A stretch of DNA of 57,445 nt, from assembly GCF_005233515.1 (NCBI RefSeq), contig NZ_QFZZ01000016.1, positions 1 to 57,445 of the forward strand. Direction: 5' to 3'. A program made the position numbers and the translations under genes. The stretch is from Pseudomonas sp. CFBP13508 (GTDB lineage Bacteria > Pseudomonadota > Gammaproteobacteria > Pseudomonadales > Pseudomonadaceae). The notes beneath the pieces are model-generated. The model worked only from the letters and a program-made list of their open reading frames with translations. It did no database searches and was not told the DNA's origin. This document shows, one piece after another, positions 52,130 through 57,445 of the stretch (the stretch's first letter is position 1; every line of letters starts with the position of its first letter).

Positions 52130-55100
52130 TCAAACCGTATCCACCTTCAGCGAATGATCATTAAGCATCCCGCTGATGATCGTCGCCGTGTCATGCCCCC
52201 CAGCCACCATGCCGCCTGCGCCGGGTGTCACGCCGTAGTGGCTGGCGAGGTTGACGCCGGCCAGGTCGATAGTCTGGTTCGGCGTGCCGCCGGCCATGGC
52301 GCTGACGTCGATGCTGGTCATCACCGAGGCGCCGCTGCCGCTGACGGTGAAGTGCAGATAGTCGTCCAGCGACGCGGTGCTGGCGTTTTCGCCTTGCAGC
52401 AGTTGCGACAGGTCGAGTTTGTCGGTGCCGGGGGTGAAGTCGGTGATCAGGTCGTGACCGCTGTTGCCCTTGAGCCATTGGAAGGTGTCAGCCCCTGCCC
52501 CGCCTGTCAGCGTATTGTTGCCCATGCCACCGATCAGCAAGTCATCGCCAGCGCCGCCATTGAGGAAGTCGTTGCCGAGGCCGCCGTTGATCACGTTGTT
52601 GTTGCCGTCGCCGGTGAGGCTGTCGTTGAAGTTCGAGCCGATCAGGTTTTCGATACCGGTCAATGTGTCGGTGCCGGCGCCGAGGGTGTTCTGCGCACCG
52701 AGCAGGCCGAGATTGACGGTGACAGCGGCCGTGGCGTGGGCGTAGCTGGCGGTGTCGCTGCCAGTGCCGCCGTCGAGCAGGTCGTTGCCGGCACCGCTGT
52801 AGAGCAAGTCGTTGCCGCCGTCGCCGTGCATTTCGTTGTTGCCGGAGCCTGCGGTGAGCACGTCGTTGCCTTCGCCGGCGTTGATCACGTTGTTGCCGCT
52901 GCCTGCCACCAGCACATCGTCGCCAGCAGTGCCGGTCAGGGTGTGGCCGTCCTGATAGCTGATGCTGACGTTGGCCGTGTCGCTGCCGCCGTGGTTGTCG
53001 TTGGCGGTGTAAGTGCCGTGGTAGTCCGGTGTGATGTCATGGGCCCCGGCGTAGTTGAGGGTCATGGTCAGTTGGTAGTTTTCCGCGGCGTTGGGGTTGC
53101 CGCCGCTGTTACCAATATTGGTGATGTGGATCTGGTAGACGCCGTCCGCCGAGGCGGTAAGCGTTTGCCCGTCCGCCAGCGCGGTGTAGGCGCCGCCGTT
53201 GAGCGAGTACTCCATGCTGATCCGACCGGCGTCCAGATTGTGATCAAGGTTGAGGGTTTCGCCCTGGCGCAGGTTCACGGTAATGCGGTCTTCATCGTTG
53301 GCATTGCTGTTGCTCACCATGCCGAGATAACCGCTGACCACCAGCACGGCAGTCATGGTCGCAGCATTGGCGCTGAAGGCGCTGCGCACGTTGGCCAGGT
53401 TCTGATTGGCCGCGCTGTTGCTCTGGTTAGTGAAGCCGATCAGGCCGCTGCCGGTGAAGTCCGCCGCTTTCGACACCCATCCGGTGTTGAAACTGGTTGG
53501 CGTGGCGCTGAGACTGTCGCCGTTCGGATCGGTGTCGTTGGCCAGCAACAGCTCACCTGGCACCACGATGTTGCCCGACAGCACGTTGGTGATGACGTGA
53601 TCGTCCATCGCTACTGGCGGCGCGTTGGGAATCACTTTCACGGTCAACGTTGAGCTGGCCAGATCGCCGTCGTTGTCGCTCACGGTGAAGCCGATGTTTT
53701 CGGTGATCACCACTGCGGTGGTTTTCTGCGAGGTGTAGCTGTATTCACCAGTGTCGAGATTGACCACCAGCGTGCCGCTGTTGTTGGTGGCGATGCTTAC
53801 GGAGTTGTTGGCGGTATTGAAGGTGCCGTGGTTGGCGCCGCCGCTCGCGGTCAACGAACCCTGGCCGCTGAGGGCTTTCGGATCGTAGGTGTAGGTGGTG
53901 CCGTCGACCATGATCGACTTGATAAAACCGCCATCAGCGCCGAACGAACCACCGTCACCCAGCAGCGAACCGGTGACCGGCGCGCCTTGAACAGTGCCGG
54001 ACAGCACCGAGTTGAGCTGGTTGAGATCGGTGACCACCACGGCGTTGGTGTTGGTGTGGCTGATGCCATCGTAGGCCAGCGGATCGAGGTAGGCATTGCT
54101 TACGCCGTCACCCAGGCCGATGGCGTAGTTCTTGATGTTGTTGGCATCGAGGAAGTTTTTCAGAGCGGCCTCGTCAGCCGTGCCGATGTCGCCCTCGTTG
54201 GGCTTGCCGTCGGAGAAGAAGTAGCCGACGTTCTGTGCCCCGGTGAGTTTGCCGGAGGTGTTGAACGCGGTCTGCATCACCGCCACGGCGGCATCGTAGT
54301 TGGTGCCGCCGCCGGCGTTGAGGCCGGCGAGCAATGTCTTGGCAGTAGCGACATCGACCCACACCGTGGTGCGGTCGGCGGCATTGCTGCTGAACGTCAC
54401 CAACTGCACTTTCACATCGCCCAGATCATCGTACTTGTCGAGCAAGGCGCCAATGGCCTGCTTGGCCAGTGCCAGCCGCGACAGGCCCGGCACCCCAGAG
54501 GGATCGGCCATGCTGCCGGAGATGTCGAGGACGATGAGGATGTTCGAATCGATCTCCACTGCGGTAACCGAGCGATCCGAGGCAACGGCTTTCGGCACGT
54601 CGTCGACGATGTTCACCACGAGGGTGCTGGTGGTGCTGTTGCCCAGTGCATCGGTGGCTTTGTAGGTGAACGTTTCGCTCAGGGTGTTCGGCCCGTCGTT
54701 GGCGCTCGGCGCGGTTTTCGCTGCCGACGTCAGCGTGTAGGTGTAGGTGCCGTCGGCGTTTAGCTGCAGTTGTCCGTAGCTGCCGGTGGCGTTGCCGACC
54801 AGGGTGTAAGTGATCGCGCCGCTGCCGCCACTGACCGAACCGACCAGCGTGCCGCTGGCGGTTTCGCCGGTATTGCCCGGATCGCTGCCGGTGACTGTGC
54901 CGGGGGCCAGGTCAGTGCCATCCTTGCTCAGGTCGAGGGCTTTTTCATAGACGGTGACGTCGGTGTCGCTGACGGCGACCAGGCAGCTGTCATGCACATC
55001 GATGGTGATGGTGGTGGTGCTTTCATCGCCGTCGGAATCGCGCACGGTGTAGGTGAATACATCCACCGCGCCCGGGCCGTTCACCACGTTCGGATTGCTG

Positions 55101-57445
55101 TGATAGACGGCGTTGCCGTTGGCATCGAGGGTGAGGTAGCCGTAGGTACCATTGATCTGCGAATTCAAACCGCCGACGGCTGAAGTGGAGGTATCGGCAC
55201 CGGCACGCACGCCGATCACGGCACCGGAAACCGCCGGACCGTCAGCGCCGCCACTATCGTTAGCGAAGACGTTGCCACTGACGGTGCCGCCTTCCGCGAC
55301 CGAAGCCGCATCCGGATTGGCGCTCGGCAGGTCATCGACGATATTGACGTTGATCTGACCGCTGGCGGTACTGCCATCGGTATCAGTGGCGACCACGTCG
55401 AAGCTCTCGCTGAGGCTGTTGGCACCGTTGGCGTTCGGATGAGCTTCATTGTCGACCAGGGTGTAGCTGTAGCTGACCACGCCGGAGGCCGGATCGTAAC
55501 CGGTGATGGTGAAGGTGCTGCCCAGTGGCGAGACCACCGATTGCGGCAAACCGGCGGCGACGCTATTGCTGATCACCGCAATGCCGCCGACCGTGAGGGT
55601 TTGCAGGCCATCAAGCGCAGTGACGGTGAAGCTGCCGCTCTGGGTCAGCGCCGAGGTGTCGGGGCTGCTGCCGTCGCTGAGGTTTTTCTCGTAGACGGTG
55701 ATCTCGCCGCCCTTCACATCGAGGCCGTCGAGGCACACCGGATCGTCGTTGTTATGGATGTTCAGCACCAGGTTGGCGGTGCTGGTGTCGCCGTCGGCAT
55801 CGGTGATGGTGTAGGTGAAGGTTTCAGTGCCGTTGCCGCCGCCGTGGAGGTTTTTGAAGTCGGCGTCATTGGCGTCCAGCGAGTAGGTGTAAGTGCCGTT
55901 GGCGTTGAGCACCAGCGTGCCGTAAGTGCCAGTGAAAGTACCGGCAGTCACCGGGCCGCTAGCGACGCGGTCGGCGCCTTGCACATCATTGTCGAGAACG
56001 TTGCCGGTCAGGGTCAGCTGGGCTTCGGTCGCGTTGTCGGCATTGCTGTCATTCAGCGCTTTCGGCACGTCATCGACGATGCTGACAACGATGCTGCTGG
56101 TGACGACATTGCCAAGCGAATCGGTGGCCTGATAGGTGAAGGTTTCGCTCAGGCTGTTGGCGCCATCGTCGGCGTGCGGCGTGGTGGTCGCTGGCGAAGT
56201 CAGCGTGTAGGTGTAAGTGCCATTGGCGTTGAGGACGATCTGCCCATAAGTGCCGGTGGCGCTGCCGACCAGCGCATAACTGATCGCGCCGACCGCACCG
56301 GTGACCGAGCCGACCAAGGTGCCGGAAGCGGTTTCGCCAGGGCTGTTCGGATCGCTGCCGACCACGCTGCCCGCCGCCAGATCCAGGCCATCCTTGTTCA
56401 GGTCGAGGGCCTTTTCGTAGACGGTGACGTCAGTGTCGCTGACGGCTTTCAGGCAGCTGTTGTAGACGTCGATGGTGATGGTCGTGGTGCTTTCGTCACC
56501 GTCGGCATCGCGCACGGTGTAGGTGAACACATCCACCGCGCCCGGGCCGTTCACCGTGTTCGGATTGCTGTGATAAATGGCGTTGCCGTTGGCATCAAGC
56601 GTGAGGTAGCCGTAGGTGCCGTTGATCTGCGAATTGAGTCCGCCAATGGCCGAAGTCGAGGTGTCGGCACCGGCACGCACGCCGACCACTGCACCGGTAA
56701 CCGCAGGACCATCCGCGCCGCCGATATCGTTGTTGAGTACGTTGCCGCTGACGGTGCCGCCCTCAGCCACCGAAGCCGCGTCCGCATGGGCGGTCGGCAA
56801 ATCGTCGACGATGTTGACGTTGATCTGACCGCTGGCGGTGCTGCCGTCGGTGTCAGTCGCGACGACGTCGAAGTTCTCGGTGAGGCTGTTGGCGCCATTG
56901 GCGGTTGGATGAGCTTCGTTGTCGGCCAGGGTGTAGCTGTAGCTGACCACGCCGGTCGCCGGGTCATAACCGGTGATGGTCAAGGTGCTGCCCAGCGGGG
57001 TGACAATTGATTGCGGGAAGCCTGCGGCCACGCCATTGGTGATCACGGCGATGCCGCCGACTGTGAGGGTCTGCAGACCATCGAGAGCGCTGACGGTGAA
57101 AGTGCCGTTCTGGGTCAGCGCCGGGGTGTTGGGGCTGGTGCCGTCGCTGAGATTTTTTTCGTAGACGGTGAGTTCGCCACCGTTGACGTCGAGGCCGTTG
57201 AGCAGCACCGGGTCGTCGTTGTTGTGAATCTGCAGAACCAGATTGGCAGTGCTGGAATCGCCGTCGGCATCGGTGATCGTGTAGGCAAAGGTTTCCGTGC
57301 CGTTACCGCCGCCGGTCAAGGCTTTGAAATCGGCATCGCTGGTATTGAGCGTGTAGGTGTAAGTGCCGTCGGCGTTCAAAACCAACGTCCCGAACGTGCC
57401 GGTGAAAGTGCCCGGAGTAACCGGGCCGGTAGGCACGCGGTCGGC
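52130..57445 (-). CDS. C-terminal part of a LapA-like RTX adhesin (N-terminus outside the window)
   Basis: At least 1772 residues are open to the right edge. From the edge inward: cadherin/VCBS-like repeats (TYTYTLTSPA, VVATDTDGSTASGQIN), then a von Willebrand A domain at about 54560-53990 with MIDAS motif ILIVLDISGSMAD, then an Ig-like segment. Next come RTX calcium repeats at about 52930-52460 (GDDVLVAGSGNN, GNDLLDGGTGSD), and last a T1SS secretion signal region. Such proteins are exported by type I secretion, held at the surface, and drive attachment and biofilm formation. The naming as LapA versus another giant adhesin cannot be decided without the N-terminus. Confidence 0.92.
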   Translation of the reverse strand, partial: ADRVPTGPVTPGTFTGTFGTLVLNADGTYTYTLNTSDADFKALTGGGNGTETFAYTITDADGDSSTANLVLQIHNNDDPVLLNGLDVNGGELTVYEKNLSDGTSPNTPALTQNGTFTVSALDGLQTLTVGGIAVITNGVAAGFPQSIVTPLGSTLTITGYDPATGVVSYSYTLADNEAHPTANGANSLTENFDVVATDTDGSTASGQINVNIVDDLPTAHADAASVAEGGTVSGNVLNNDIGGADGPAVTGAVVGVRAGADTSTSAIGGLNSQINGTYGYLTLDANGNAIYHSNPNTVNGPGAVDVFTYTVRDADGDESTTTITIDVYNSCLKAVSDTDVTVYEKALDLNKDGLDLAAGSVVGSDPNSPGETASGTLVGSVTGAVGAISYALVGSATGTYGQIVLNANGTYTYTLTSPATTTPHADDGANSLSETFTYQATDSLGNVVTSSIVVSIVDDVPKALNDSNADNATEAQLTLTGNVLDNDVQGADRVASGPVTAGTFTGTYGTLVLNANGTYTYSLDANDADFKNLHGGGNGTETFTYTITDADGDTSTANLVLNIHNNDDPVCLDGLDVKGGEITVYEKNLSDGSSPDTSALTQSGSFTVTALDGLQTLTVGGIAVISNSVAAGLPQSVVSPLGSTFTITGYDPASGVVSYSYTLVDNEAHPNANGANSLSESFDVVATDTDGSTASGQINVNIVDDLPSANPDAASVAEGGTVSGNVFANDSGGADGPAVSGAVIGVRAGADTSTSAVGGLNSQINGTYGYLTLDANGNAVYHSNPNVVNGPGAVDVFTYTVRDSDGDESTTTITIDVHDSCLVAVSDTDVTVYEKALDLSKDGTDLAPGTVTGSDPGNTGETASGTLVGSVSGGSGAITYTLVGNATGSYGQLQLNADGTYTYTLTSAAKTAPSANDGPNTLSETFTYKATDALGNSTTSTLVVNIVDDVPKAVASDRSVTAVEIDSNILIVLDISGSMADPSGVPGLSRLALAKQAIGALLDKYDDLGDVKVQLVTFSSNAADRTTVWVDVATAKTLLAGLNAGGGTNYDAAVAVMQTAFNTSGKLTGAQNVGYFFSDGKPNEGDIGTADEAALKNFLDANNIKNYAIGLGDGVSNAYLDPLAYDGISHTNTNAVVVTDLNQLNSVLSGTVQGAPVTGSLLGDGGSFGADGGFIKSIMVDGTTYTYDPKALSGQGSLTASGGANHGTFNTANNSVSIATNNSGTLVVNLDTGEYSYTSQKTTAVVITENIGFTVSDNDGDLASSTLTVKVIPNAPPVAMDDHVITNVLSGNIVVPGELLLANDTDPNGDSLSATPTSFNTGWVSKAADFTGSGLIGFTNQSNSAANQNLANVRSAFSANAATMTAVLVVSGYLGMVSNSNANDEDRITVNLRQGETLNLDHNLDAGRISMEYSLNGGAYTALADGQTLTASADGVYQIHITNIGNSGGNPNAAENYQLTMTLNYAGAHDITPDYHGTYTANDNHGGSDTANVSISYQDGHTLTGTAGDDVLVAGSGNNVINAGEGNDVLTAGSGNNEMHGDGGNDLLYSGAGNDLLDGGTGSDTASYAHATAAVTVNLGLLGAQNTLGAGTDTLTGIENLIGSNFNDSLTGDGNNNVINGGLGNDFLNGGAGDDLLIGGMGNNTLTGGAGADTFQWLKGNSGHDLITDFTPGTDKLDLSQLLQGENASTASLDDYLHFTVSGSGASVMTSIDVSAMAGGTPNQTIDLAGVNLASHYGVTPGAGGMVAGGHDTATIISGMLNDHSLKVDTV
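54506..57445 (-). repeat. Internal 1470-bp super-repeats of the adhesin
   Basis: Matching positions are exactly 1470 bp (490 codons) apart: for example TCGGCGCC at 55971 and the window edge, and GAATT at 55161 and 56631. Each unit holds several VCBS/cadherin-like domains. Unit 1 spans 55976-57445; unit 2 runs to about 54585, where the vWA region begins. Confidence 0.85.

Noticed and set aside
1..57445. tRNA, rRNA or small RNA genes
   Set aside because: No cloverleaf or known RNA pattern stood out by eye. A covariance-model search would be needed to be sure.

Overview
The window looks like a chromosomal segment of a Pseudomonas of the fluorescens group. The evidence is the flgFGHIJKL order ending in a flagellar glycosyltransferase, a phhR / phhA-phhB-aromatic aminotransferase locus, an scpA-scpB-rluB cluster, a PlpD-type patatin autotransporter, a LapA-like RTX adhesin, high G+C, and many intergenic inverted pairs of the motif GTGGGAGCGAGCCTGCTCGC. 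No rRNA, tRNA or CRISPR array was seen.

Layout. 1-590: apparent tail of an IS110-like transposase, one copy of a ~250-bp intergenic repeat, and the flagellar operon terminator. 591-12699 (minus): flgF-G-H-I-J-K-L plus a 1197-residue glycosyltransferase, behind a good sigma-54 promoter. 12972-17371: the TyrR-like regulator phhR, divergent from phhA-phhB-aminotransferase (phenylalanine to tyrosine, then transamination). 17705-21427: two small proteins, an MFS transporter, the ribosome-rescue hydrolase ArfB and the aromatic amino acid permease AroP. 22320-23494: a two-gene unit of a 45-residue peptide and an M29-aminopeptidase-like protein. 23706-28716 (minus): 5'-exonuclease-like PHP protein, YciO, ScpA, ScpB, a DUF1289 protein and RluB. 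28804-30353: YciB, YciI and a coiled-coil membrane protein. 30361-34255: a Cpx-like set (response regulator, CpxP/Spy-like chaperone, sensor kinase) apparently split by about 1.2 kb that carries a second copy of the long repeat and an opposite-strand, lower-G+C orphan gene. 34469-43290: nitroreductase, TrkH, AraC-type regulator, Mpo1-like protein, HD protein, LpxH-like phosphoesterase, EamA transporter, SelT/SelW-like protein and PlpD. 43418-49643: FimV-like protein, MarR regulator, RecQ, YecA and YbaN. 49768-51820: a lower-G+C ATPase + HNH pair that looks like a Septu (PtuA-PtuB) phage-defence system. 52130-57445 (minus): C-terminal part of a giant RTX adhesin running off the right edge.

Most promising for novelty is the peptide/M29-like pair. 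The peptide has an acidic leader-like body and a short hydrophobic C-terminal tail (AVVPFGTAMWPL). A strong hairpin separates it from the enzyme gene, and a shared bidirectional terminator closes the unit. This arrangement fits a minimal ribosomally made, modified peptide (RiPP) pathway, but that is inference. Second are the rearranged Cpx-like locus with a candidate CpxR box, the Septu locus, and two long inverted repeats about 31 kb apart that could invert everything between them.
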